Positions 26,541-38,689 of a DNA stretch of 64,000 bases are shown here, in pieces; the first letter of the stretch is position 1, and every line of letters begins with the position of its first letter. Source of the DNA: Bradyrhizobium neotropicale. GTDB taxonomy: Bacteria > Pseudomonadota > Alphaproteobacteria > Rhizobiales > Xanthobacteraceae. Where the stretch lies: positions 1 to 64,000 of the forward strand of contig NZ_LSEF01000121.1 in the NCBI RefSeq assembly GCF_001641695.1. The letters run 5' to 3'. Position numbers and translations under genes: made by a program. A model generated the notes under the pieces. It made no database searches. It saw only the letters and a program-made list of their open reading frames with translations, and was not told where the DNA came from.

Positions 26541-26847
26541 CGATCTCAGCTCCCGAGCTCTTGGCGATGCGAACCTTCTTGCCGTCCGCCAGAATCTTGA
26601 ATCCGACGCGCGTCGGCTTTCCGTCCTTGCCGACATACGCGATGTTGGACAGTTGGATCGGCGCCTCTTTCGAGATGATGCCGCCCTCCTGGGCCTGCGT
26701 CTGCTTCTGGTGACGCTTGACCATGTTGATGCCGCGCACGAGCGCGGTGCCGGCGTCGGGACGCACCTCGAACACCTCGCCGGTGCGACCCTTGTCGCGA
26801 CCGGTCAGCACGACGACCTTGTCGCCCTTGCGGATCTTCGCAGCCAT
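26533..26847 (-). CDS. rplX: 50S ribosomal protein L24
   Basis: The 104-residue assembly initiator protein has the KOW motif KIRKGDKVVVLTGRDKGRTG at the N-terminus, then RGINMVKRHQK and IQLSNIAYV. The ATG shares one base with the stop of rplN (TGATG) and the gene's 3' end overlaps rplE by 8 bases. Confidence 0.98.
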   Translation of the reverse strand: MAAKIRKGDKVVVLTGRDKGRTGEVFEVRPDAGTALVRGINMVKRHQKQTQAQEGGIISKEAPIQLSNIAYVGKDGKPTRVGFKILADGKKVRIAKSSGAEIDG

Positions 26848-27215
26848 CACAGCACCTCCGGCGCGAGCGAAATGATCTTCATGTGGTTCTTGGCGCGCAG
26901 CTCGCGCGGCACGGGCCCGAAGATACGGGTGCCGACCGGCTCGGCCTGGTTGTTGATCAGGACGGCGGCGTTGCGGTCGAAGCGGATGACCGAACCGTCG
27001 GCGCGGCGGATGTCCTTGCGGACACGCACCACGACGGCCTTCATCACGTCGCCCTTCTTCACCTTGCCGCGCGGAATCGCTTCCTTGATCGACACGACGA
27101 TGATGTCGCCGATGGTGGCGTAGCGGCGCTTGGAGCCTCCGAGCACCTTGATACACATGACACGGCGTGCGCCAGAATTGTCGGCCACGTCGAGGTTGGT
27201 CTGCATCTGAATCAT
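26847..27215 (-). CDS. rplN: 50S ribosomal protein L14
   Basis: This 122-residue protein of the intersubunit bridge begins MIQMQTNLDVADNSGARRV and contains KRRYATIGDIIVVSIKEA and RIFGPVPRELRAKN. It starts the part of the block often treated as the spc operon; an 83-bp gap separates it from rpsQ. Confidence 0.98.
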   Translation of the reverse strand: MIQMQTNLDVADNSGARRVMCIKVLGGSKRRYATIGDIIVVSIKEAIPRGKVKKGDVMKAVVVRVRKDIRRADGSVIRFDRNAAVLINNQAEPVGTRIFGPVPRELRAKNHMKIISLAPEVL

Positions 27216-27298
27216 TGATGCACCTCGTCCTCTTTCTCTTCGCGCAGACGCGCTGCGCTCAACATTTCCCTGAAGTCAGTCGGCTAAGTGCCGGCAGC

Positions 27299-27547
27299 TC
27301 AGGCGCTTTTCTTGTGCTCGCCCCGGATCACGACCCAGCGCTTCAACTTCGAAATCGGCTTCGATTCCTCGATCCACACCACGTCGCCCGGCTTGAACTC
27401 GTTGCTCTCGTCGTGCGCGTGATAGTTCTTCGAACGGCGGATCGTCTTCTTGTAGATCGGGTGCGTGAAGCGGCGATCGACGCGCACCACGATGGTCTTC
27501 GCTTGCTTGTCGCTGACGACCACGCCCTGCAGAGTACGTTTCGGCAT
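27299..27547 (-). CDS. rpsQ: 30S ribosomal protein S17
   Basis: The protein has 82 residues from MPKRTLQGVVVSDKQAKT, with the OB-fold signature VRVDRRFTHPIYKKTIRRSKNYHAHDE and GDVVWIEESKPISKLKRW. The ATG at 27547 is the family start; the open frame upstream of it is not homologous. It lies 13 bp after rpmC. Confidence 0.98.
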   Translation of the reverse strand: MPKRTLQGVVVSDKQAKTIVVRVDRRFTHPIYKKTIRRSKNYHAHDESNEFKPGDVVWIEESKPISKLKRWVVIRGEHKKSA

Positions 27548-27560
27548 CTTCGTAAGCCTC

Positions 27561-27767
27561 TTACTTCTTCTTCGCGCGCTGCTGCGCGGCGACGGTCTTG
27601 ATCCGGGCGATGTCACGGCGAGCCTCGCGCAGGCGCGAGGTGTTCTCGAGCTGCCCGGTGGCGCGCTGGAAGCGCAGGTTGAAGCGCTCCTTCTTCAGGT
27701 TCAGGACGGCGTCATCCTGCTGGTCGGGGCTCATCGCGCGGATGTCTTCGATCTTCATCTGGGCCAT
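27561..27767 (-). CDS. rpmC: 50S ribosomal protein L29
   Basis: This is a 68-residue helical protein at the tunnel exit, near the SRP and trigger-factor docking site. KKERFNLRFQRATGQLENTSRLREARRDIARIKT is the L29 hallmark (seen in segments). Two ATGs are in frame at 27773 and 27767; the second has GGAG at 8 bases and is preferred. Confidence 0.96.
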   Translation of the reverse strand: MAQMKIEDIRAMSPDQQDDAVLNLKKERFNLRFQRATGQLENTSRLREARRDIARIKTVAAQQRAKKK

Positions 27768-27772
27768 GGCCA

Positions 27773-28186
27773 TTACTCCGCAATGCGCTCGACGAAGCGC
27801 GTCTTGATCGGCAGCTTGGCGGCCGCCAGGGTCAGCGCCTCACGTGCCGTCTGGGTGTTGACGCCGTCGATCTCGAACAGCACCCGGCCCGGCTTCACGC
27901 GAACGACCCACAATTCCGGCGAACCCTTGCCGGAGCCCATGCGGACTTCGGCCGGCTTCTTCGACACCGGAACGTCGGGGAACACGCGGATCCAGACGCG
28001 GCCGGCGCGCTTCATGTGGCGGGTCAGCGCGCGGCGGGCGGCTTCGATCTGGCGCGCGGTGACGCGCTCCGGCTCGGTCGCCTTCAGGCCGAACTGGCCG
28101 AACGCCAACGTCGCGCCCGAAGACGCGACGCCGTGGATGCGGCCCTTATGCGCCTTCCGGAACTTCGTTTTCTTAGGTTGCATCAT
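27773..28186 (-). CDS. rplP: 50S ribosomal protein L16
   Basis: The 137-residue protein helps form the A-site tRNA pocket. MMQPKKTKFRKAHKGRIHG opens the protein, and RVWIRVFPDVPVSKKPAEVRMGSGKG is the L16 signature (in segments). It sits between rpsC and rpmC in the standard order. Confidence 0.98.
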   Translation of the reverse strand: MMQPKKTKFRKAHKGRIHGVASSGATLAFGQFGLKATEPERVTARQIEAARRALTRHMKRAGRVWIRVFPDVPVSKKPAEVRMGSGKGSPELWVVRVKPGRVLFEIDGVNTQTAREALTLAAAKLPIKTRFVERIAE

Positions 28187-28216
28187 GGCTTTAAGCCCTC
28201 AAATTCCTGTGCTGGC

Positions 28217-28936
<720 letters not shown>

Positions 28937-28954
28937 CGTTTTCTCCTGCGTCCC

Positions 28955-29341
28955 TTAGGCGGCCGCTTCGGCTTCGACCTGACGAACGATGATCGTCAGC
29001 TGCGAAAATGGTTTGTAGACACGACCCGAACGGCCACGGCCGCGGGCAGCGAAACGCTTCATCACGAGGCCGTTGCCGACGAAGGCCTGCGCCACGACGA
29101 GATCGTCGACGTCGAGGTCGTGGTTGTTCTCGGCGTTGGCGATAGCCGATTCCAGGCACTTCTTCACGTCGACCGCGATCCGCTTGCGCGAGAACTGCAG
29201 GTCGGCGAGCGCAGCAGACGCCTTCCGGCCGCGAATGAGCTGGGCGACCAGGTTGAGCTTCTGCGGGCTCACCCGCAGCATCCGGGCGACCGCCTTGGCC
29301 TCGTTGTCGGCGAGGCTCCGTTCGCGCTTAGGTTTGCTCAT
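28955..29341 (-). CDS. rplV: 50S ribosomal protein L22
   Basis: The 128-residue protein has an extended beta-hairpin that reaches into the exit tunnel near the macrolide site. Segments MLRVSPQKLNLVAQLIRG, CLESAIANAENNHDLD and FAARGRGRSGRVYKPFSQLTI are typical. It lies between rpsS and rpsC. Confidence 0.98.
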   Translation of the reverse strand: MSKPKRERSLADNEAKAVARMLRVSPQKLNLVAQLIRGRKASAALADLQFSRKRIAVDVKKCLESAIANAENNHDLDVDDLVVAQAFVGNGLVMKRFAARGRGRSGRVYKPFSQLTIIVRQVEAEAAA

Positions 29342-29351
29342 CGTTTAATCC

Positions 29352-29630
29352 TCAAGCCTTCTTGGCTTTCTTGTCGCCGGAGTGGCCATGGAAGGTCCGG
29401 GTCGGCGAGAACTCGCCGAACTTGTGGCCGACCATTTCCTCGTTGACCGCGACCGGCACGTGCTTCTGGCCGTTGTAGACGCCGAAGGTCAGGCCGACGA
29501 ACTGCGGCAGGATGGTCGAGCGACGGCTCCAGATCTTGATGACGTCGTGACGGCCGGACGCGCGCGCGGCATCTGCCTTCTTGAGCAGAGAACCCTCGAC
29601 GAACGGGCCTTTCCAGACTGAACGAACCAT
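29352..29630 (-). CDS. rpsS: 30S ribosomal protein S19
   Basis: The 92-residue head protein starts MVRSVWKGPFVEGSLLKK and carries WSRRSTILPQFVGLTFGVYNG and GHKFGEFSPTRTFHGHSGD, all conserved. It lies 12 bp after rplB and 10 bp before rplV. Confidence 0.98.
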   Translation of the reverse strand: MVRSVWKGPFVEGSLLKKADAARASGRHDVIKIWSRRSTILPQFVGLTFGVYNGQKHVPVAVNEEMVGHKFGEFSPTRTFHGHSGDKKAKKA

Positions 29631-29642
29631 GTCCGGCGTTCC

Positions 29643-30476
29643 TTACTTCTTCCGCTTGTGGCGGCTTAGGAGAATGAATTTGTTGGTCGACTTGTTGGTG
29701 CGGGTCTTCTTGCCCTTGGTCGGCTTGCCCCACGGAGTGACCGGGTGGCGACCGCCCGAGGTACGACCTTCACCACCGCCGTGCGGATGGTCGATCGGGT
29801 TCATCGCGACACCGCGGTTGTGCGGGCGACGGCCCATCCAACGCTTGCGACCGGCCTTGCCGATCGAGGTGTTCATGTGATCCGGGTTCGACACCGCGCC
29901 GATCGTGCCGCGGCAGCGGCCGTGCACCAGGCGCTGCTCGCCCGAGTTCAGACGGATGATCACGTAGTCCTGGTCGCGACCGACGAGCTGGGCGTAGGTG
30001 CCGGCGGAACGGGCGAGCTGACCACCCTTGCCGATCTTGGTCTCGATGTTGTGGATGATCGTGCCGACCGGCATGTTGCCCAGCGGCATGACGTTGCCCG
30101 GCTTCACGTCGACATAGTTGCCGGCGACGATGGTGTCACCCACAGCCAGGCGCTGCGGCGCCAGGATGTAGGCCTGCTCACCGTCCTGATACTTGATCAG
30201 CGCGATGAAGCCGGTGCGGTTCGGATCGTACTCGAGCCGCTCGACGGTGGCGGGAACGTCCACCTTCTCGCGCTTGAAGTCGACGGTGCGCAGCGTCTGC
30301 TTGTGGCCGCCGCCGCGGAAGCGCACGGTGATGCGACCGGTGTTGTTGCGGCCGCCCGAGGATTTCTTGCCCTGGGTGAGCGCCTTGACCGGCTTGCCCT
30401 TGTAGAGGGCCGAACGATCGACCATGACCAGCTGCCGCTGGCCCGGCGTCGTGGGATTGAATGTCTTCAGTGCCAT
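29643..30476 (-). CDS. rplB: 50S ribosomal protein L2
   Basis: This is the 277-residue peptidyl-transferase-centre protein, with QRQLVMVDRS and NTGRITVRFRGGGHKQ near the start, PEGE-region equivalents in the middle and the C-terminal MNPIDHPHGGGEGRTSGGRHP, which holds the conserved His essential for activity. Length and order (after rplW) are normal. Confidence 0.99.
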   Translation of the reverse strand: MALKTFNPTTPGQRQLVMVDRSALYKGKPVKALTQGKKSSGGRNNTGRITVRFRGGGHKQTLRTVDFKREKVDVPATVERLEYDPNRTGFIALIKYQDGEQAYILAPQRLAVGDTIVAGNYVDVKPGNVMPLGNMPVGTIIHNIETKIGKGGQLARSAGTYAQLVGRDQDYVIIRLNSGEQRLVHGRCRGTIGAVSNPDHMNTSIGKAGRKRWMGRRPHNRGVAMNPIDHPHGGGEGRTSGGRHPVTPWGKPTKGKKTRTNKSTNKFILLSRHKRKK

Positions 30477-30488
30477 CGTCGTACGACC

Positions 30489-30791
30489 TTACAGACCGGT
30501 GGTGACGTCGATCCGGTGGCCCTCTTCGAGGGTCACGATCGCGCGCTTGCTGTTCGACTGCGAACCGAGATTGCCGCGGAAGACCTTGGTCTTGCCCTTG
30601 CGGACCAGCGTGTTGACGCTCTTGACCTTGACGTCGAACAGCTTCTCGATCGCTTCCTTGATCTGCGGCTTGGTCGCTTTCGCGGCCACCTTGAACAGGA
30701 CCTTGTTGTGCTCCGAGGCAATCGTCGCCTTTTCGGTGACGACCGGCGACAGGATCACGTCGTAGTGGCGAGGCTCGATGTTCTTCGTCAT
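30489..30791 (-). CDS. rplW: 50S ribosomal protein L23
   Basis: The 100-residue protein at the tunnel exit docks trigger factor and SRP. HYDVILSPVVTEKA, VKSVNTLVRKGKTK and RAIVTLEEGHRID are recognisable. Its start overlaps the rplD stop by four bases (ATGA), indicating coupling. Confidence 0.98.
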   Translation of the reverse strand: MTKNIEPRHYDVILSPVVTEKATIASEHNKVLFKVAAKATKPQIKEAIEKLFDVKVKSVNTLVRKGKTKVFRGNLGSQSNSKRAIVTLEEGHRIDVTTGL

Positions 30792-31408
30792 TTGAAGCGC
30801 GCCTCCAGCGCATCGATGGCGGCCTTGGTCAGAACGAGCTTCTGACGGCGCAGGATGTCATAGACGTTGATGCCCTGGATCGGCAGCACGTCCATGTTCG
30901 GGATGTTGCGGGCCGCAGCGGCAAAGCCGTTATTGAGCTCGGCGCCGTCGATGATCAGCGCGTTGGTGAGCCCCAGGCCCGAGAAATGACCGAGCAGCGC
31001 CTTGGTCTTGGCGGCTTCCAACGCGGCCTTCTCGATCACGACGAGATCGCCGTCCTTGGCCTTGGCCGAGAGCGCATGCTTGAGAGCAAGCGCGCGGACC
31101 TTCTTCGGCAGGTCGGTGGCGTGCGAACGCACCACCGGACCGAAGGCACGGCCACCGCCACGGAACTGCGGCACGCGAGCCGAGCCGTGACGAGCACCGC
31201 CGGTGCCCTTCTGCTTGTACATCTTTTTGCCGGTGCGCCAGATCTCGGCGCGGCCCTTGGCCTTGTGCGTACCGGCCTGGCGCTTGTTGAGCTGCCACTG
31301 CACACAACGTGCAATGATGTCTTCGCGCGGCTCGAGACCGAAAATGGCGTCGGAGAGCTGGACGGAGCCGGCTTCCTTACCTTCGAGGGTGGTGACCTTC
31401 AATTCCAT
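30788..31408 (-). CDS. rplD: 50S ribosomal protein L4
   Basis: The 206-residue protein starts MELKVTTLEGKEAGSVQL at 31408, one base after the rplC stop. KMYKQKGTGGARHGSARVPQFRGGGRAFGP is the extended tunnel loop (in segments). In E. coli L4 represses its own S10 operon; whether that holds here is not visible from sequence. Confidence 0.98.
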   Translation of the reverse strand: MELKVTTLEGKEAGSVQLSDAIFGLEPREDIIARCVQWQLNKRQAGTHKAKGRAEIWRTGKKMYKQKGTGGARHGSARVPQFRGGGRAFGPVVRSHATDLPKKVRALALKHALSAKAKDGDLVVIEKAALEAAKTKALLGHFSGLGLTNALIIDGAELNNGFAAAARNIPNMDVLPIQGINVYDILRRQKLVLTKAAIDALEARFK

Positions 31409-31409
31409 C

Positions 31410-32123
31410 TCACGCCTCCTGCGCAGCCGGGGCGGCTTCCGCGTCGCCAGCAACCTTGAACTTGCCGGGCTTCGGAGCTTCCTTAGGCAGCGGCTTCTTG
31501 ACGGCGTCGCGCACGCGGATCCAGCCGCCCTTGGAGCCGGGAACGGCGCCTTCGACGAGGATCAGGCCGCGCTCGACATCGAGCTGAACGACGCGGAGGT
31601 TGAGCGTGGTGATGCGGTCGACACCCATGTGGCCGGGCATCTTCTTGTTTTTCCAGGTCTTGCCGGGATCCTGACGACCACCGGTCGAACCGATCGAGCG
31701 GTGCGAGATCGACACACCGTGGGTGGCGCGCAGACCGCCGAAGTTCCAGCGCTTCATACCGCCGGCGAAGCCCTTACCGACCGAGGTGCCGGTGACGTCG
31801 ACGAACTGGCCGACGACGAAGTGATCGGCCTGGATCTCGGCGCCGACCGGAATCATGGCGTCCGCGGTGACGCGGAACTCCTCAACCCGCCGCTTCGGCT
31901 CGACCTTGGCGACCGCGAACTGGCCGCGCTCTGCCTTGGGCATGTAAACGGTCTTGCGGGCACCAGAACCAAGCTGGAGCGCGACGTAACCGTTCTTCTC
32001 TTCGGTGCGGTGGCCTACGACCTGGCAATTGCCGAGCTTCAGCACGGTCACGGGGATATGTTCGCCGGCCTCCGTGAAGACCCGCGTCATCCCGACCTTT
32101 TGTGCGATCACTCCGGAGCGCAT
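31410..32123 (-). CDS. rplC: 50S ribosomal protein L3
   Basis: This is a 237-residue early-assembly protein next to the peptidyl-transferase centre. MRSGVIAQKVGMTRVF opens it, and GFAGGMKRWNFGGLRATHGVSISHRSIGSTGG is the conserved extension (in segments). The last 25 residues are a Pro/Ala/Glu-rich tail. AGGAAGC precedes the ATG. Confidence 0.98.
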   Translation of the reverse strand: MRSGVIAQKVGMTRVFTEAGEHIPVTVLKLGNCQVVGHRTEEKNGYVALQLGSGARKTVYMPKAERGQFAVAKVEPKRRVEEFRVTADAMIPVGAEIQADHFVVGQFVDVTGTSVGKGFAGGMKRWNFGGLRATHGVSISHRSIGSTGGRQDPGKTWKNKKMPGHMGVDRITTLNLRVVQLDVERGLILVEGAVPGSKGGWIRVRDAVKKPLPKEAPKPGKFKVAGDAEAAPAAQEA

Positions 32124-32174
32124 CGGCTTGCTTCCTGTTCTTTCTGTCCGCTTGCGCGAACGGGATCCAAAATC

Positions 32175-32483
32175 TTAGAGCTTGATCTCGACGTCGACAC
32201 CGGCGGCCAGGTCGAGCTTCATCAAAGCATCGACGGTCTGCGGGGTCGGATCGACGATGTCGAGCAGACGCTTGTGAGTGCGCATCTCGAACTGTTCGCG
32301 GCTCTTCTTGTCGACGTGGGGCGAACGGTTGACGGTGAACTTCTCGATGCGGGTGGGCAGCGGAATGGGTCCGCGGACCTGCGCGCCGGTGCGCTTCGCC
32401 GTGTTCACGATCTCGCGGGTCGACGTATCGAGAATACGATGGTCGAACGCTTTGAGACGGATACGAATGTTTTGGCCGTTCAT
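32175..32483 (-). CDS. rpsJ: 30S ribosomal protein S10 (NusE)
   Basis: The 102-residue protein belongs to the 30S head and, as NusE, to antitermination complexes with NusG and Nus[49 protein letters not shown] (in segments) and the ending AGVDVEIKL are typical. It opens the S10 operon but lies only 84 bp after tuf, so read-through from the str operon is likely. Confidence 0.98.
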
Positions 32484-32567
32484 TGCCGTGGTCTTTCTTT
32501 GAGCAGAGTGGCGAGCAGCGAATAGCGAATGTTTCCACTCGCTACTCGCCAATCCTTATTCGCGTAA

Positions 32568-33758
<1,191 letters not shown>

Positions 33759-33798
33759 TTGACTCTCCGTTCAATCGTCAGCTTTAGACCGACGACAA

Positions 33799-35871
<2,073 letters not shown>

Positions 35872-35905
35872 GGGTCGTTCCTTGCGAGTCCGTTAGGTGT
35901 CGCCG

Positions 35906-36376
35906 TTACCAGCGATAGTGCGAGAAGGCGCGATTGGCTTCCGCCATCCGGTGCACGTCTTCACGCTTCTTGACGGCGTTGCCGCGGTTGTTCGAAGCAT
36001 CCAGGAGCTCCGCCGAGAGCCGCTCGGTCATCGTCTTCTCGTTGCGCTCGCGCGCAGCCGAGATCAGCCAGCGGATGCCCAGGGCCTGCCGGCGGGTCGA
36101 GCGAACCTCGACCGGAACCTGGTAGGTCGCGCCGCCGACGCGGCGGGAGCGAACCTCGATCGTCGGCATGACGTTCTCGAGCGCCTGCTCGAACACGCCG
36201 AGCGGGTTCTGCTTGGTCTTGGTTTCGATGATGCCGAACGCACCATAGACGATACCTTCGGCAACCGACTTCTTGCCGGCGTACATCACCGAGTTCATGA
36301 ACTTCGTGACGATGATGTTCCCGAACTTCGGATCGGGAAGGACTTCGCGCTTTTCCGCTGAGTGGCGACGAGACAT
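35906..36376 (-). CDS. rpsG: 30S ribosomal protein S7
   Basis: The 156-residue head-assembly protein starts MSRRHSAEKREVLPDPKFGN and ends EANRAFSHYRW, with AYGI-type loop residues in YAGKKSVAEGIVYGAF. In E. coli S7 represses the str operon by binding the rpsL-rpsG spacer; here that spacer is only 15 bp, so such control would need a different site. Confidence 0.98.
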   Translation of the reverse strand: MSRRHSAEKREVLPDPKFGNIIVTKFMNSVMYAGKKSVAEGIVYGAFGIIETKTKQNPLGVFEQALENVMPTIEVRSRRVGGATYQVPVEVRSTRRQALGIRWLISAARERNEKTMTERLSAELLDASNNRGNAVKKREDVHRMAEANRAFSHYRW

Positions 36377-36391
36377 TGAGCTGGTTCCCGC

Positions 36392-36763
36392 TTACTTCGG
36401 ACGCTTGGCGCCGTACTTCGAACGACGCTGCTTACGGTTCTTGACGCCCTGGGTATCCAGAACGCCGCGGAGGATGTGGTAGCGCACGCCGGGCAAGTCC
36501 TTGACGCGACCACCGCGGATCATGACCACCGAGTGCTCCTGAAGGTTATGGCCCTCACCGGGGATGTAGCCGATCACCTCGAAGCCGTTGGTCAGGCGCA
36601 CCTTGGCGACCTTACGAAGCGCCGAGTTCGGCTTCTTCGGGGTCGTGGTGTAGACGCGCGTGCAAACGCCGCGCTTCTGCGGCGACTGCTGCAGCGCCGG
36701 CACCTTCTTGCGCGACTTCTGAACTTCACGCGGTTGTGCGATCAGCTGGTTGATCGTCGGCAT
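36392..36763 (-). CDS. rpsL: 30S ribosomal protein S12
   Basis: The 123-residue decoding-centre protein starts MPTINQLIAQPREVQKSRKK. The streptomycin-related positions are wild type: Lys43 in TPKKPNSALRK and Lys88 in GGRVKDLPG. The start at 36763 has GAAGGCC upstream; a longer in-frame open stretch upstream is not homologous. It is the first gene of the str operon here, cut off from rpoC by three unrelated genes. Confidence 0.99.
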   Translation of the reverse strand: MPTINQLIAQPREVQKSRKKVPALQQSPQKRGVCTRVYTTTPKKPNSALRKVAKVRLTNGFEVIGYIPGEGHNLQEHSVVMIRGGRVKDLPGVRYHILRGVLDTQGVKNRKQRRSKYGAKRPK

Positions 36764-37026
36764 CCTGGCCTTCACCCTTTTTCTGCTGCGGCCCGTTGCC
36801 GGGACCACTGTCTTGCCGCGAACCGTTATCAGGTTCGCAAATTCTTCTGCCGGACTACCCGCCCGACGGGGCCCGCACTGCCCGGAACAATCCGCGCAAA
36901 GCGAAATTGCGCCAACCGCTCCATTGCTGAGCGGAAAGCGCTTCGACGCACAGAGGACCGCAGTAACCAGACCGATCAGCGAAACGCCGCGGCCCACGCA
37001 CCGAGGTCATGCATCCGAGTTCGATC

Positions 37027-37050
37027 TCAAGAGAACGTGCTCAAGAGAAC
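37027..37050 (-). repeat. Direct repeat in the rpsL leader
   Basis: TCAAGAGAAC occurs at 37027-37036 and again at 37041-37050, a 14-bp period (on the transcribed strand GTTCTCTTGA twice). It is downstream of the candidate str promoter and could be a regulator or RNA-protein site; this is inference. Confidence 0.6.
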
Positions 37051-37201
37051 TAAAATCGCCTGGCATTGCCTAGCTATGATCGACAGCGTTTGAGCGGCAT
37101 TCGTCGAGGTTGGTGCCCGTTTCAGCGACCCCAAAAGGATCAAACGGGTAGCCCGTTCCGACGTTGGCGATGCTCACCGCCTGTCGTTAAGTGAGGCGCT
37201 T

Positions 37202-37228
37202 TCTATAAGTGAGAATCGCTCAAGTCAA
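37202..37228 (-). promoter_or_regulatory. Candidate promoter of the str operon
   Basis: On the minus strand TTGACT (complement at 37223-37228) and TATAGA (complement at 37202-37207) are separated by 15 bases, slightly short of the optimum. It points toward rpsL. It is the best sigma70-like pair I found in the region. Confidence 0.5.
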
Positions 37229-37435
37229 GGCGAAACCACGTCAGAAAGCGCTTCTCGCGCCTGTAGAAATCGCTGTTTGGCGCCCTCACCGCGCTACGCG
37301 GATATGGGAACCAAGCTCGCGTTTTGCCAGCCCGGAAATGATTTATATCCGGATGAAATATACTTTTATAACCCTCACTAAGGCTTTTTTTCCTGTTCGG
37401 GGGTCAATCTGCCGCCTTCGGCAGAGACAAGCGCC

Positions 37436-38689
37436 ATGCGGTACACCGACATTGCCATTATCGGCGGGGGACTTTCCGGCTCGACCGCCGCCGCAATGCT
37501 CGGGCGTGCCGGGATTCCGGCAGTGCTGATCGATCCGCATGACAGCTATCCTGCCGATTTCCGAGTCGAAAAAATCAGCGGCTCGGAGCAGGTCGAGCGC
37601 TTTTTGAGGACGGGAATCGGGGAATCGGTGCTGCGCCGGGCGACCTTTGCCGGCCAGAACTGGATCGCGCGCGGCGGCCATCTCCTCGACAAGGCGCCAA
37701 GCCGACAGTTCAACATCCTCTACGATTCCCTGGTGAATGCGGTTCGCGACGAAATCCCCGAGACCGTCGCGCGCATCTGCGCCAAGGCCATCTCGGTCGC
37801 AACGAGCCCCGAGCGGCAGAAAATCACGCTCTCCAACGACGAGACGGTCTCGGCCCGCCTGGTCGTGCTCGCCAATGGATTGAATGTCGGGCTCCGCCAC
37901 CAGCTCGGCATTGCGCGCAAGGTCATCAGCGCGTGCCATTCAATCTCGATCGGGTTCGACATCGTGCCGTCCGGGCGATCAACCTTCGACTTCCCGTCGC
38001 TGACCTACTTTTCGGAGCGGCCCAGCGACCGCATCCCCTATATCGCGCTGTTTCCGATCGGCGCGCGGATGCGCGCCAACCTGTTCGTTTATCGTGCCTT
38101 CGACGATCCCTGGCTGCGCGAACTGCGCCGCGCGCCGGTCGCCACGCTCACGGCCGCGCTGCCGCGGCTGACGCGCATCACCGGCGCATTCAACGTCGCC
38201 GGCGAGATGAAGATCCGCCCTGCCGATCTCTATGTGAATGATGCCCGCGGCGTGCCCGGCGTCGTGCTGGTCGGCGACGCCTTTGCAACCTCCTGCCCGG
38301 TCGCGGGCACCGGCTGCGACAAGGTCTTCACCGACGTCGAGCGGCTCTGCAACGTCCACGTTCCCGAATGGCTCGCCTCCGACGGCATGGACGCGGACAA
38401 GATCGCCGGCTTCTACGATGATCCGGTCAAACGCGCCTGTGATGACTGGTCGGCGGCGAAAGCCTTCGACTTCCGCTCGGTCTCGATCGGCACGAGCCCC
38501 TATTGGGCGGCGCAGCGCTGGGCGCGCGTCATCGCCTGGTCGGCTCAGGGCCTGTTGCGGCAAGTTGGAGGCGCGTTCGACCTGGAGCCGAACTTCCTCG
38601 GTCACTCCTCCTCGTCGTCCTCGTCCTCATCATCCTCGTCGAGATCGTCCTCATCCTCGTCGTCATCGTCGCTGTCGTCGTCGGCGTGA
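37436..38689 (+). CDS. FAD-dependent oxidoreductase (FAD_binding_3/halogenase-like fold) with poly-Ser C-terminus
   Basis: This is a 417-residue flavoprotein. The FAD-binding Rossmann motif GGGLSGS lies at about 9-15 after a beta strand, and the second FAD motif GVVLVGDAFATSCPVAGTGCDKVFTD is near 275-300. These mark the group that contains aromatic hydroxylases, geranylgeranyl reductases and halogenases; the tryptophan-halogenase WxWxIP motif is not seen. From about residue 391 the protein is almost only Ser, because its last 88 bases run antisense through the acidic tail codons of the convergent ABC exporter gene. The substrate is unknown. It is one of three genes wedged between rpoC and rpsL. 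Confidence 0.85.
   Translation: MRYTDIAIIGGGLSGSTAAAMLGRAGIPAVLIDPHDSYPADFRVEKISGSEQVERFLRTGIGESVLRRATFAGQNWIARGGHLLDKAPSRQFNILYDSLVNAVRDEIPETVARICAKAISVATSPERQKITLSNDETVSARLVVLANGLNVGLRHQLGIARKVISACHSISIGFDIVPSGRSTFDFPSLTYFSERPSDRIPYIALFPIGARMRANLFVYRAFDDPWLRELRRAPVATLTAALPRLTRITGAFNVAGEMKIRPADLYVNDARGVPGVVLVGDAFATSCPVAGTGCDKVFTDVERLCNVHVPEWLASDGMDADKIAGFYDDPVKRACDDWSAAKAFDFRSVSIGTSPYWAAQRWARVIAWSAQGLLRQVGGAFDLEPNFLGHSSSSSSSSSSSSRSSSSSSSSSLSSSA

Larger units (their letters stand above)
36764..37435. other. Long intergenic region carrying the str-operon leader and the start region of a divergent flavoprotein gene
   Basis: This 672-bp region has no convincing gene. It holds a candidate minus-strand promoter (37202-37228) and a perfect 10-bp direct repeat (37027-37050). 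A T-rich, promoter-like stretch (37340-37390) lies just upstream of the plus-strand flavoprotein gene. If the candidate promoter is right, the rpsL leader is about 430 nt long. Confidence 0.55.

Noticed and set aside
36764..36997. N-terminal extension of rpsL in frame upstream of the family start
   Set aside because: Not homologous to S12; the ATG at 36763 has a good ribosome-binding site and the normal sequence.
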